Assembly: GCF_007280555.1 (NCBI RefSeq)
Contig: NZ_VKDB01000019.1
Location: 1 to 61,433, forward strand
Source of the DNA: Deinococcus detaillensis
GTDB taxonomy: Bacteria > Deinococcota > Deinococci > Deinococcales > Deinococcaceae
Reading direction: 5' to 3'
Length of the DNA stretch: 61,433 nucleotides
The translations under genes were made by a program, and so were the position numbers. Shown piece by piece: positions 8,277 to 20,958 of this stretch (position 1 is its first letter; each line of letters begins with the position of its first letter). The notes under the pieces are model-generated. The model was not told the DNA's origin. It was given only the letters and a program-made list of their open reading frames with translations, and did no database searches.

Positions 8277-9480
8277 ACGCCTTGAACGTCAGGTCAAAGA
8301 ACTTGCCGCGTTCAGCGATTCTGCCGTAGGAGTAACCCGCCTGACGTTCAGTGAGCGTTACGTGGACGCCCTCAAATCCCTCACAGCGCTCGCCACTTCA
8401 CTGGGCTGCCAAGTACACAGCGACGAAGCCGGTAATTTCCACATCACCTCGGCAGCAGCGCAAAAACTCGGCTGGACGGTCGCCGTCGGCTCGCATATCG
8501 ACAGTGTGCCGATGGGCGGGGCTTATGACGGCGTGGCCGGCGTGCTCTGCGGCTTTGATCTTCTTTACAGTTACCCAGAAATTCCCATCACGGTAGTGAT
8601 TTTTGCAGAAGAGGAAGGAGCGAGCTTTGCGGGGGGATTGGTTGGAAGCCGGTTTACTGCTGGAAAGCTGACTGCCGCAGACCTCGAACAGCTGTTGGAC
8701 GGCAATGGAAGGTCATTTGCCGAGGGAGCACGACGGACACGGGAGGCAGTCAACGTGCCGCAACTTTTGAACACTGGCACACCACACTGGCGCCAGTATT
8801 TGGAAATTCACATCGAGCAGGGGAGAGTGCTGCAAGACGGCGGCGCACGGCTGGGTGTGGTGACCGACATCGTGGGGTTGATTCAGGCGGAGCTGATTTT
8901 TTTTGGCCGCGCCGACCATGCGGGGACCACCCCTATGACGGCCCGCAGTGACGCAGGCGTAACCGCCGCTCAATTCGTCGTCGATCTTGAAGAATTGGTT
9001 CGGCAGACTAGAGAAAAGGCCGTCGGGACAGTCGGGGTTCTGGAATTCGGGCCGGGGGCGGCAAATGTCGTTCCGGGCCGCGCACGCCTGAGCCTCGACC
9101 TCCGTGACCCAGATGAATCGAACCTGCGCTCACTTGCTGACCGGGTTAAGTTGCGTGCTCAGGCTCTGGCGGCCCAGCGCAATCAGCAGTTCACGTACCG
9201 GGAAGAACTGTTCAGTGCGCCGGTTCCCCTTGATCAGTCCGTGGTTGATGGTCTTGGGGAAGCGGCCAAGCAACAGGGAATCCAAACGCAGCGCATGGTG
9301 AGCGGCGCAGGCCATGACGCCATGATGATGGCCGGCCTCGTTCCGACGGGAATGCTTTTCATCCCCTGTCTGAACGGCGTCAGCCATTCGCCAGAAGAAT
9401 GGGCCGATGTTCAGGATCTGGTGCTCGCCGCCGATATCATGGCCACGTATCTGCACAACGCTTTTGGTCTGACTCAATAG
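8248..9480 (+). CDS. M20-family amidase: N-carbamoyl-amino-acid hydrolase/allantoate amidohydrolase type
   Basis: A 410-residue zinc-dependent amidohydrolase. Metal-ligand motifs are GSHIDSVPMGGAYDG (H83, D94), FAEEEGASF (about 120-127) and LEIHIEQGRVL, followed late by the SGAGHDAMMMA segment that carries the last ligand. This pattern is typical of L-carbamoylase, beta-ureidopropionase and allantoate amidohydrolase enzymes rather than peptidases. They remove a carbamoyl or related group from amino-acid derivatives in the cytoplasm. Length matches the family. Translation probably starts on a leaderless message. The gene stands alone, 298 nt after the S10 gene. The exact substrate cannot be told from motifs. 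Confidence 0.88.
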   Translation: MHDFTAARCERLERQVKELAAFSDSAVGVTRLTFSERYVDALKSLTALATSLGCQVHSDEAGNFHITSAAAQKLGWTVAVGSHIDSVPMGGAYDGVAGVLCGFDLLYSYPEIPITVVIFAEEEGASFAGGLVGSRFTAGKLTAADLEQLLDGNGRSFAEGARRTREAVNVPQLLNTGTPHWRQYLEIHIEQGRVLQDGGARLGVVTDIVGLIQAELIFFGRADHAGTTPMTARSDAGVTAAQFVVDLEELVRQTREKAVGTVGVLEFGPGAANVVPGRARLSLDLRDPDESNLRSLADRVKLRAQALAAQRNQQFTYREELFSAPVPLDQSVVDGLGEAAKQQGIQTQRMVSGAGHDAMMMAGLVPTGMLFIPCLNGVSHSPEEWADVQDLVLAADIMATYLHNAFGLTQ

Positions 9481-9687
9481 TTTGGTGGTGCCTCTTCCTA
9501 GCCACTCCGTGCGGTGACGCCATGCCCGGTGTGCGTTGGGCGACCTCAGCGCAACTCTCCGCGCTGATGAGTGGTCAAACGGCTTGTGCTTTGAAGTTTG
9601 CGGTGTATTGCGAACTGAGCACCGGCATGTCAGTCTCCAATGTGGATCAGCTTGAACTTCTTCACAACCCCCTGCCAAGACCGCTTT

Positions 9688-9693
9688 TATAAT
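9688..9693 (+). promoter_or_regulatory. Possible -10 element (TATAAT) ahead of the HD-GYP operon
   Basis: A perfect TATAAT lies in an AT-rich patch about 120 nt upstream of the HD-GYP gene. No convincing -35 box is seen at 16-18 bp. The 9481-9811 gap contains no credible gene or terminator. Confidence 0.35.
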
Positions 9694-9811
9694 GAATCAA
9701 TACGATAAAAGGTGTAATAGACGTGTAAGAAAGTGGAGGTTAAGCTTTGTGGGAAGTTCTACAGAGCCCTTTCCGGATGGATAGTGCGTACACGCTCACA
9801 AGGAGCTCAAG

Positions 9812-12610
9812 ATGACGCACTTGCTTTCCTTCCCCCCTTCTCTATCAGGACGTACCCTGCTCCGTCAGGCCATCTCGATCAACACCGAACTGACGTTGCT
9901 GCTTGATCCCCAGTGCCGGGTTCTTTTTTTCAATCCAGCTGTTCAGGCGTTGCTCGGTGATTCGGCAGAGATTTTGCTGGGGCGGGAGCTGGCTTCTTGG
10001 ATTCATTCTGACGATCAACACGCCCTGAAGAGTTCATACCAGCGCACTCCAGCTGCAAATCCTGCCGAGACTCTACGGGTGCGCGTTCGGCAGACCAACG
10101 GTGAATGGCTGTGGGTCAGCGCTTCTTGGGTGTCCTTCCTGAATAACCCGGACGTGCAGGCAACCATGGTGCAATTTCGCCCTGAGCCGCACCACCAAGA
10201 CCAGCACCGCCAAGATCAGCACCGCAGGGCGCTATGGGAAATGACTCAGGTCATGAACAGCACTGGCCACCTCTCTGAGGTTATTAGCGCCCTGCTCACC
10301 ACCGGCCTTCAGTTGCTCGGCGCTTCATCAGGCAGTTTGCGTTTAATCAGCGCCGATGGACGGCAGCTTGAACTGAGTGGTCAAGCGGGCTTTGCAAATC
10401 AGGGCATACAGCTGATGGACGACCTCCCCCTGATGCTCAGGACGCCGGTAACCGATGTGGCCCGCAGCGGTGAAGCTCTTTTTTTGGATCACCAGAAGTT
10501 CCAGACCCTTTACCCGGACGTCTATCAGCGCTATGGCCTGAGCTTTCAGAGCGCTGCCGCCCTGCCGCTCAGCATCGGAGAGCGGCTGATCGGGGTGTTC
10601 GCGCTTGGGTTTAAAGAAGACCACGACTTCAGTGCTCAGGAGCAGACCTTTTTTCAGATGGTCGCCAGTTTGTGTGCGCTCGCCTTGGACTGCCGCTGCC
10701 TTTCTCAGGAACTCAAGCGTGAACAAGACTGGTCACAGGCGGTCAACCTCAACAGCTCCGACATCGTCACGGTCTTTGATGATCAGGGTTTGATCCGCTA
10801 TGAAAGTGGATCGATCGAGCGCATCCTGGGCTACGGGGCGACCGATCTGCTCGGAAAAAGCATTTATGCGCTGATTGACCCGGATCACCACGCCCGCGTG
10901 CAGGCGGCCTTGGCGCAGCTCTCGCCCGGCGGCGATCCGGTGACCGTGATCTTTCGCTGCCTGCACCAGGGTGGGCACTGGATCTGGCTCGAAAGCATCG
11001 CCACCGACCTCCGGCACCAACCACACGTCAGCGGCGTGCTGGCCAATTCGCGTGATGTCACCGCCCGTGAGGAAGCCCGCACCGTGCAGCAAGACATCCT
11101 CGACCAGCTGAGTCTCAGCGAGCGCAATTTCAAGCGCTTGGCCGACCACTCCAGAGACCTCGTGCGTCAGTACGCCCTCGATGGCAGCGTGATTTACGCT
11201 TCGCCGACGGCGCAGGACTTGCTCGGCTATAACAGCGAAGACCTGCTGGGGCCTGACCCGCTGCACCACGTCCATGAAGAGGATCTCCCGGCACTTGAGC
11301 AAGCCTTTCAACGCCGGTTTACCGCCGCTTTTGAACACGAGAAATTCGAATACCGCTTGCGGCGGCGTGACGGAACCTACGTATGGGTAGAAACGGTCTT
11401 CAAGGCGGTACGTGATCCTGAGACTCAGGCCATTACCGCGTTCGTCGACACGTCCAGGGACATCGACCAGCGCAAACAAGCCGAGCAGCACCTCAAGGTT
11501 CAGCTGGACCGTTACCACCACCTGCTGGACTTCACTGCTTCGCTCGAACAGCTGTGTGACCCGGCGGCCCTGACTGCCGAAGCGCTCCACAAGAGCCTCG
11601 AACTCACCGAGTATGACTACGGCTACGCCTTTGCCTGTAGCGCCTCTGGGCTGACATTTGAAGCGCAGGCTGGGCTGAACTCAGCGCCGATCAGCGAATT
11701 CATGGATCAACTGCGCCTCCACGCCTTTACGCCGCTGGCTGAGCAGGCCGTCCGCAGAGGAGAAGCTTACTTCGCGGTGGATGAGCAAGCCTTCCTCGAT
11801 CCACCCGAGGAGCTGCCGCGCCCGCACTGGCGATCCCTGTGCGTGCTGCCGATTCTCCGGCAAGGCACCTTGATGTCCCTGCTGGTGTTCGGGACGAGCA
11901 GCCGGATAACCACCAGCCAGGACACCCGTCAGCTGCTGCAAAATGTCGCGGCCCGTCTGAGCCACGCCCTCGAGCGCGGCCACCACATCGAGCAGCTCAA
12001 CATCTCACGCGAAGAAACCCTGCGGGCTTTGGGCTTGGCGCTGGAATACCGCGACTACGAAACCAAAGGCCACACCGACCGGGTGGTGTTGTTCACCGAG
12101 CACCTCGGCCGGGCCCTGAACTTTTTGCCTGCCGATCAAGACGCTCTGCGCTGGGGGGCTTTTTTGCACGACACCGGGAAGGTCGCCATTCCCGACAACA
12201 TCCTCCTGAAACCCGGCAAGCTCACCCCTGAGGAATGGACCGTCATTCGGCGGCACCCCAGCATCGGGTACGAGATGCTGCACCACATCCCTTCGCTGCC
12301 CCCAGCGACGCTGGAAGTGGTCTTGTATCACCAGGAGCGCTGGAACGGCAGCGGCTACCCGGACGGTCTGCAAGGCCATCAGATTCCGCTCTCGGCGCGG
12401 GTCTTCGCCGTGGTGGACGTCTACGACGCTTTGACGAGCGTCCGGCCCTACAAGCGGGCCTGGTCACATCAGGAAGCCGCCGAGCAACTCCGGCTTGAGG
12501 CTGGCGTGCTGCTCGACGCAGCAGTCGTACAGACCTTTTTGGAGTTGTTTGAAACCGACGGATCGCTCAAATCCAGTTCTCCGGGTGAGGTGCCGTATGA
12601 CTATTCCTGA
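9812..12610 (+). CDS. PAS/GAF multi-sensor HD-GYP protein (putative c-di-GMP phosphodiesterase)
   Basis: A soluble protein of 932 residues. Reading from the N-terminus: PAS (about 20-125), GAF (about 155-300), PAS with PAC (about 305-425), PAS with PAC (about 432-560), GAF (about 565-715) and an HD-GYP domain (about 725-915). The HD motif is H786-D787 in FLHDTGKVAIPD. The GYP motif is YHQERWNGSGYP (H840 to P850), where the usual HHExxDG is HQERWNG, so two common positions differ while GSGYP is intact. AAGGAG precedes the ATG. The gene overlaps the RsbQ-like gene by 14 nt and heads a three-gene operon with a GGDEF protein. HD-GYP domains hydrolyse c-di-GMP to pGpG or GMP; activity here is inferred. 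Confidence 0.92.
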   Translation: MTHLLSFPPSLSGRTLLRQAISINTELTLLLDPQCRVLFFNPAVQALLGDSAEILLGRELASWIHSDDQHALKSSYQRTPAANPAETLRVRVRQTNGEWLWVSASWVSFLNNPDVQATMVQFRPEPHHQDQHRQDQHRRALWEMTQVMNSTGHLSEVISALLTTGLQLLGASSGSLRLISADGRQLELSGQAGFANQGIQLMDDLPLMLRTPVTDVARSGEALFLDHQKFQTLYPDVYQRYGLSFQSAAALPLSIGERLIGVFALGFKEDHDFSAQEQTFFQMVASLCALALDCRCLSQELKREQDWSQAVNLNSSDIVTVFDDQGLIRYESGSIERILGYGATDLLGKSIYALIDPDHHARVQAALAQLSPGGDPVTVIFRCLHQGGHWIWLESIATDLRHQPHVSGVLANSRDVTAREEARTVQQDILDQLSLSERNFKRLADHSRDLVRQYALDGSVIYASPTAQDLLGYNSEDLLGPDPLHHVHEEDLPALEQAFQRRFTAAFEHEKFEYRLRRRDGTYVWVETVFKAVRDPETQAITAFVDTSRDIDQRKQAEQHLKVQLDRYHHLLDFTASLEQLCDPAALTAEALHKSLELTEYDYGYAFACSASGLTFEAQAGLNSAPISEFMDQLRLHAFTPLAEQAVRRGEAYFAVDEQAFLDPPEELPRPHWRSLCVLPILRQGTLMSLLVFGTSSRITTSQDTRQLLQNVAARLSHALERGHHIEQLNISREETLRALGLALEYRDYETKGHTDRVVLFTEHLGRALNFLPADQDALRWGAFLHDTGKVAIPDNILLKPGKLTPEEWTVIRRHPSIGYEMLHHIPSLPPATLEVVLYHQERWNGSGYPDGLQGHQIPLSARVFAVVDVYDALTSVRPYKRAWSHQEAAEQLRLEAGVLLDAAVVQTFLELFETDGSLKSSSPGEVPYDYS

Positions 12611-13439
12611 AACGGCTGAGTTTGCTCGGCGTTCCAATGCCCACATGTTCGGCGAAGGCTCCCGAACCCTGCTGTGTGCCCACGGCTTTTGCTCCAACCA
12701 GAGCGTCTTCCGTCATCAGATCCGCGACCTGCATTTTCAGGGCACCCACCGGATCGTGACCTACGACTTGGCCGGATTCGGTCAGTCGGATCCTTCCCTC
12801 TGGAGCGCCGAGCGCCACGCCGATCTCGGAGGCTACGCCGAGGACATGCTGCGCTTGATCGAAGAACTCGACCTGCACCACATCACCTTGCTGGGCGCTT
12901 CGATGAGCGCCATGATCGGGGTGCTGGCCTCACTTCAGTGCCCCGAGCGCTTCGAAGCGCTGGCGTTTATCGGAGCCTCGCCGTGTTACCTCGACGACGG
13001 GCCGTATGTCGGCGGGTTTCAGCAAGCTGGCATCGACGCTTTTTACGATCTGGTGCGCCGTCAACAAGACTGGGTAGGAGCCCTGAGCGGCATGATGCTT
13101 GGAGCGCCGGTGTCGCTGGCGCTGCAAGAAGTGGCTGAAGGCATCCGGGATGTCAAACCCGAAGTGGCGAGCGTGGTCGCCCGGGCCATCTTCCAATCGG
13201 ATCACCGCGCCCTGCTGCCTCAAGTTCGTCACCCGGTGCTGATCACCCAGACCCGCGCCGACAGCGTGGTGCCGGTGAGAGTCGGCGAGTACCTGCAACA
13301 GAACCTGCCCAATGCGCAGCTGGCCTTGATGCCGGGCGTCGGGCACCTACCCAATTTCACCCAACCCGGAGTGTTCAACCGCGCCCTGCTGATGTTTCTG
13401 GCAGCGGTGGAGGCTGGTGCCGAAGGTCAACTTTCATGA
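12597..13439 (+). CDS. RsbQ-like alpha/beta hydrolase
   Basis: 280 residues. Nucleophile S102 lies in LLGASMSAMIGVLASL, the acid is D222 (TRADSVVPV) and the base is H250 (GVGHLPN). The arrangement AHGFCSNQSVF, YDLAGFGQSD, GYAEDML, IGASPCYLDD, YVGGF and FQSDHR closely follows Bacillus RsbQ, the hydrolase required by the PAS-domain phosphatase RsbP. KAI2/D14 plant receptors are of the same family. I start it at ATG 12597, after GGTGAGGTG; a longer reading from 12495 would lie inside the HD-GYP gene. It overlaps both neighbours (14 nt upstream, ATGA downstream). The context suggests it makes or senses a small ligand for the PAS/GAF sensors of the flanking c-di-GMP enzymes. Confidence 0.88.
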   Translation: MTIPETAEFARRSNAHMFGEGSRTLLCAHGFCSNQSVFRHQIRDLHFQGTHRIVTYDLAGFGQSDPSLWSAERHADLGGYAEDMLRLIEELDLHHITLLGASMSAMIGVLASLQCPERFEALAFIGASPCYLDDGPYVGGFQQAGIDAFYDLVRRQQDWVGALSGMMLGAPVSLALQEVAEGIRDVKPEVASVVARAIFQSDHRALLPQVRHPVLITQTRADSVVPVRVGEYLQQNLPNAQLALMPGVGHLPNFTQPGVFNRALLMFLAAVEAGAEGQLS

Positions 13440-15379
13440 AACTGATTTCTGCCCAGCTGACCCGGGCGGCAAGCTGGGCGGCCATGCTGATGGGCACTCT
13501 GGTCTTGCTCGGCTGGCAGTTCGACTTCCAACTTCTCAAGCGGGTGCACCCCAGCTTCGTCGCCATGAATCCTGTCACTGCCGGATGCTTCTTGCTGGCG
13601 GGGCTGTCGTTGCAGCTTTCCGCAGAACCTGAGTCCAGAACTCACCGGACATGGGCGCGGGTGCTGGCCGCTGTGGTCTTCAGCGCTGGCCTGCTGAAAC
13701 TGGCCCAAGTCTTCGGGCTGCTGTCTTTCAACATAGATCAGCTGCTCTTCGCCTCCAGAATTGAGGGCTACATCGAACCGATCACCGGAAAGCCCAACCA
13801 CATGGCTCCCAACACCGCCCTGAACTTCATGCTGGTCGGCGGCGCTTTACTGGCGCTGGGTTCAAAAGTGCCCGCCCGGCAGGTGTTCGCTCAGGTGTTC
13901 GTGGCTCTGGCGCTGATCATCACCCTGATTCCGGTGGTCGGGTACAGCTACGGAACCAGCGAGTTTTACGGTATCGGCACGTATATTCCGATGGCCCTGC
14001 ATACCGCGTTCACGTTTCTGGTGCTGCTGGTCGGCCTGCTGACGGTGCGCCCGAGGCTAGGGATCATGCAGACTTTTACCGGAGACAGCTTGGGCGGTGT
14101 CCTGGCCCGGCGGGTCTTGCCCGTCTCGGTGCTGATTCCCTTGGTGCTGGGGTGGCTGCGGCTCGAAGGAGAGCGGCTCGGATTGTACAGCCGGGAGATC
14201 GGCACTTCGCTGCTGGTCGTGATCCTGATCACGGTGCTGAGCGGATTTTTGCTGTGGTACGCCCGGGTGCTGCACCTGTCTGATCTTCAGCGGCGCTTTA
14301 CCGAACAGCAACTCCTCGCGCAGACTCAGGAAATGACCAGGATCGCGGCGTACTCACGCGCCATTGCCGACGTGTCTAAGCTGCTGGAAATCGACCTGTC
14401 TCCCGAAGAAGCGGCCCGGCAAACTATTCACACCATCTGCCAGGTCGCGGACGTCGAGTGGGGGGGCCTGGTTCAGCTCACCTCGCAGATGGGAAAGCCG
14501 TGGGTGGGGGCGCAGACCGAGTGGAAAACGGCGGCGGTCAATGCCGAGATCGAGTTTGTTCTGACCCGGGGCGTGCCCAAAGGAACCGGGATGGTGTGGG
14601 TGGCGCTGGAACGCGCTCAGACCTTATTTGTAGACGATTACAGTCAGCAGGTTCTCCACGTTCCCAGCTTCGCGGCCCTCGGCATGCGGTCGGTGGCGTT
14701 CGTGCCGCTGAAAACCTCGTCTCAGACATCGATGCTGTTTATGCTGGTGAGGCTGCACCAACCGAGGCCGTGGACGCCGCTCGACAAAGAGTTGCTCGAA
14801 GCGGCGGCCAGAATCATGGCCGTGTCGATTGAACGCCAAAGCCACTTGAAGTTCATGCGAGAGGCGGCGCTGGTGGACGTGCTGACTGGCCTGAACAACC
14901 GCCGGGCCTTTGATACGGACTTGGAAGTGGAGATGGCCGGGGCCAAGCGCCACCAACACTCGCTGGGCGTGCTGATGATTGACTTGGACGGCCTGAAGCA
15001 GCTCAACGACCGCGAAGGCCACGAGCGGGGTGACCTGTACCTGCGGGAGTTCGCGCTGGCGCTGAAAGCCGTCTTCCGGATCAATGACCGGGTATACCGA
15101 TTGGGCGGAGACGAATACGGCGTGATTTTGGCGCATGCGGATCCTGAACGGACGCGCAGCATTCTAGACCGGATGCGCAAGACCGTGGAACTGGTCAAAC
15201 AGGCGGGCTTTGAAGACGCTGACGCCAGCTCAGGCGTGGCCTTTTACCCGAAGGAAGCCGAGCTGCCGAGTGACTTGGTTCGGTTGGCCGACGAACGCAT
15301 GTACGAAGAGAAACGTGATCACCATCTCCTGCGCCCACGAATAAGTAACGACACAGTCGATACCGTACTAAAGGAGTAG
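13436..15379 (+). CDS. Membrane GGDEF protein (putative diguanylate cyclase)
   Basis: 647 residues. The N-terminal 285 residues hold about eight hydrophobic segments, a membrane sensor region of unknown type. A short linker and a GAF-like domain (about 310-470) follow, then a GGDEF domain (about 475-630) with DVLTGLNNRRAFD, IDLDGLKQLND and the catalytic loop LGGDEYGVIL (G557 to Y561). The RxxD inhibitory site is present as R548-I-N-D551, exactly five residues before the GGDEY. It therefore looks like an active, product-inhibited cyclase making c-di-GMP from two GTP. The ATG overlaps the RsbQ-like stop (ATGA). An opposing HD-GYP enzyme is encoded in the same operon. Confidence 0.9.
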   Translation: MKLISAQLTRAASWAAMLMGTLVLLGWQFDFQLLKRVHPSFVAMNPVTAGCFLLAGLSLQLSAEPESRTHRTWARVLAAVVFSAGLLKLAQVFGLLSFNIDQLLFASRIEGYIEPITGKPNHMAPNTALNFMLVGGALLALGSKVPARQVFAQVFVALALIITLIPVVGYSYGTSEFYGIGTYIPMALHTAFTFLVLLVGLLTVRPRLGIMQTFTGDSLGGVLARRVLPVSVLIPLVLGWLRLEGERLGLYSREIGTSLLVVILITVLSGFLLWYARVLHLSDLQRRFTEQQLLAQTQEMTRIAAYSRAIADVSKLLEIDLSPEEAARQTIHTICQVADVEWGGLVQLTSQMGKPWVGAQTEWKTAAVNAEIEFVLTRGVPKGTGMVWVALERAQTLFVDDYSQQVLHVPSFAALGMRSVAFVPLKTSSQTSMLFMLVRLHQPRPWTPLDKELLEAAARIMAVSIERQSHLKFMREAALVDVLTGLNNRRAFDTDLEVEMAGAKRHQHSLGVLMIDLDGLKQLNDREGHERGDLYLREFALALKAVFRINDRVYRLGGDEYGVILAHADPERTRSILDRMRKTVELVKQAGFEDADASSGVAFYPKEAELPSDLVRLADERMYEEKRDHHLLRPRISNDTVDTVLKE

Positions 15380-15501
15380 AGGGTGTTTAGAAACGACCCT
15401 GCACGTCTGATACGGTCACTTCCTAATAAAGTTTAATCCGATCAGTTGACGGGCTCTACACAGGTGCCGCTCTATTCAAGGCAATAGTGGAGTAAAACGA
15501 A

Positions 15502-15538
15502 ACAAGCTGGCCCGACTGAGTATGTCGGGCCAGCTTGT
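15502..15538. terminator. Bidirectional terminator between the GGDEF gene and kdpC
   Basis: A perfect 15-bp stem (ACAAGCTGGCCCGAC with its complement) encloses a 7-nt loop. GTGTTTC follows on the plus strand and GTTTCGTTTT on the minus strand. It lies between convergent genes, 122 nt after the GGDEF stop and 99 nt after the kdpC stop. The remaining bases of 15380-15637 hold nothing else. Confidence 0.8.
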
Positions 15539-15637
15539 GTTTCAAAGTGAAACTATCAGGGAGGCGGGCTGTACCCGCTTCCAACGCTCCACACCGTTTA
15601 GCCGGACACAGTGCAGCCCCAGTGAACGCCGCTCAGG

Positions 15638-16263
15638 TTACTGCCGGGCGTCGAGGGCTAGATTGACGGCCAGTACATTCACGCGCGGTTCGCCCAGCAC
15701 GCCGAATTGCCTGGGGGTGAGGTGCAAACGGATCACGGTTTCTACTTGCGCCGGAGTCAGGCGGCGTGCCTGCGCAATACGGTTGACCTGAAGTAGAGCG
15801 GACGCCAACGTGACATCGGGGTCTAGGCCGCTGCTGGAAGCCGTCACCAGATCCACCGGGACAGACGCAGTCGCGCTCAGGCCGTTCTCGCTGCGCACCG
15901 CAGCAACCCGCGCACGCACAGCCTCTGACAGCTTGGCGTTGGTCGGCCCCCAGTTGCTGGCACCGCTGTTCTCGGCGTTGTAAGGCTGCGGGCCGCTGCC
16001 GTCAGTCTTGTTGGTCATACTGGGCCGCCCGTGCAGGTACTGGGGGGCCGTGAAATTCTGGCCCAGCACCGCCGACCCGATGACCTTCCCATTTCGGCTG
16101 AGCAGACTTCCCTGCGCCTGACTGGGAAACAGTAGGCCCGCCGCAGCCGTGGTCAGCAGCGGGTAGGCCAGCCCCGTGACCAGCGTAAACAGCACGGCGG
16201 CAATCAGGGCGCTCAGCAGCAGGCGGAGGAACGGGGCAGGGCGGACAGGAGGTTCAGGCAACG

Positions 16264-16267
<4 letters not shown>
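15638..16267 (-). CDS. kdpC: Potassium-transporting ATPase subunit KdpC
   Basis: A 209-residue, single-pass membrane subunit that stabilises the KdpFABC complex and assists ATP binding to KdpB. The N-terminal helix (about 12-40, [20 protein letters not shown]) is followed by [12 protein letters not shown] and a soluble domain. That domain includes [20 protein letters not shown], the hallmark [10 protein letters not shown], and [20 protein letters not shown]. The ATG overlaps the kdpA stop (ATGA), so it is the last gene of the operon. Length is close to the E. coli protein (about 190). Confidence 0.96.
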
Positions 16268-17963
<1,696 letters not shown>

Positions 17964-17964
<1 letters not shown>

Positions 17965-18044
17965 CAGAAATCCTCCGGGCGCACAAGCGAGTACATCAGG
18001 TAAACGAAGACGGCCAGAGCGAGCAGGCCCAGCACAAAGATCAC
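17964..18044 (-). CDS. kdpF: KdpF small membrane subunit
   Basis: The 26-residue single-helix peptide [20 protein letters not shown] plus VRPEDF matches KdpF in size and in its C-terminal acidic-aromatic ending. KdpF stabilises the Kdp complex in the membrane. The start is a GTG at 18044 that overlaps the stop of the upstream 26-codon ORF (GTGA), and the stop overlaps the kdpA ATG. Both overlaps imply translational coupling. A longer reading frame upstream exists but would lie inside the preceding ORF. Confidence 0.85.
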
Positions 18045-18121
18045 AGCCGCTCCATCGCTTTTAAGTACAAAGCGCACAGGCCAAAAATCAGCAGGCTTAG
18101 CAGCACAAATAAAATGTCCAT
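18041..18121 (-). CDS. 26-residue hydrophobic peptide between kdpB and kdpF
   Basis: ATG at 18121 with TGAGG upstream opens [20 protein letters not shown] plus KAMERL, then TGA. It is a single predicted transmembrane helix with a short basic/acidic tail. It starts 8 nt after the kdpB stop and its own stop overlaps the kdpF GTG by 4 nt, so the spacing is as tight as between proven kdp genes. It resembles KdpF in size but not in the typical KdpF ending. I cannot name it; it may be an unannotated extra small Kdp subunit or assembly peptide. Confidence 0.6.
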   Translation of the reverse strand: MDILFVLLSLLIFGLCALYLKAMERL

Positions 18122-18129
18122 GGAATACC

Positions 18130-20190
<2,061 letters not shown>

Positions 20191-20765
20191 GGGGAGTCTC
20201 CAGCATAAAGATCTTGCATATCGACCGATTATCCTGAGGCCGCGCTGCAACCGGTAGTGGCCGGGTGGCGGACGGCGCTGGCCATCTGGCCAATCTTTAC
20301 CAGATAGAACTGCTCCGAATGTCAAAGCGGCCAGCGACCAACTTTTGCCTTGCGGCACGGCTGCTCGGAGTGCTGGGAGTCGGTGAGGAGGGCAGGAACT
20401 GGCGGCCCAAGACTACTGGGAGACTTCGGGTCTGAACCCGCTTGTAACCCCAATGGTCTGGAAAACGTAGTACCAGCAGCGGGCCAGCCCAAACAAGCGG
20501 CTCAGTAGATACGCGGTCATTTGAGTGCTGTGCGTGGCGAGTCAGGTCAACAGCGCGGTCTGCTCGCCCCCCCCACAGACTTTCGGGCTGACTCCGCCGA
20601 GTGGGGGAGCGGCCATCAGCTTTTTTGGACAGTGACTGCTCTTCCTCAGGTGAAGGGGGCTGTCTCGTTCTTGGCCGCGCCGCCGCAACCAACCTTTCAG
20701 CGGCGGGTGCCCGGTCTGCTGCTTGCGCCCGAATCTGAGAGTGACATCAGGCGTCGCTGTGTTCC
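20191..20765. other. Non-coding stretch upstream of kdpB
   Basis: This 575-nt stretch must hold the kdpB promoter. On the minus strand GATAAT at 20233-20228 is a possible -10 box, 38 nt from the start, but no -35 match is visible. I recognise no riboswitch, regulator or credible coding frame here. Confidence 0.35.
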
Positions 20766-20951
20766 TTAGATCGATCTATCGCGGTGGAGCAGGTACACTC
20801 CGGCAGCTATGCCGCCCAGTGACGCGGCCAGAAGAAACCAAGCGCTGCTCTCAGTCGGCCAGATGAAGCTGCCGACGGCTTTGAACAGGAGGCCCGCACC
20901 CGCGCTGAACGCCAAGCAGCCCCACTGCTGAGCCGCACTCCATTTGTACAT
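20766..20951 (-). CDS. Small two-helix membrane protein
   Basis: 61 residues starting MYKWSAAQQWGCLAFSAGAG. It has two hydrophobic stretches (about 12-30 and 37-54) and ends LLHRDRSI. The ATG at 20951 lies 7 nt after the stop of the preceding small membrane gene, so the two are probably co-transcribed. No family is recognised. The gene follows no obvious partner, and its proximity to kdpB and the CorA gene gives only weak support for a role in ion or membrane homeostasis. Confidence 0.5.
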   Translation of the reverse strand: MYKWSAAQQWGCLAFSAGAGLLFKAVGSFIWPTESSAWFLLAASLGGIAAGVYLLHRDRSI

Positions 20952-20958
20952 ATGCGTC

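Noticed and set aside
12495..12596. Longer start for the RsbQ-like gene
   Set aside because: The extra 34 codons lie inside the HD-GYP coding region and show no similarity to the family; ATG 12597 has an SD and the expected N-terminus.
20191..20330. Possible c-di-AMP riboswitch upstream of kdpB, by analogy with Firmicutes
   Set aside because: None of the conserved riboswitch segments could be recognised by eye; only a weak -10 candidate is present.
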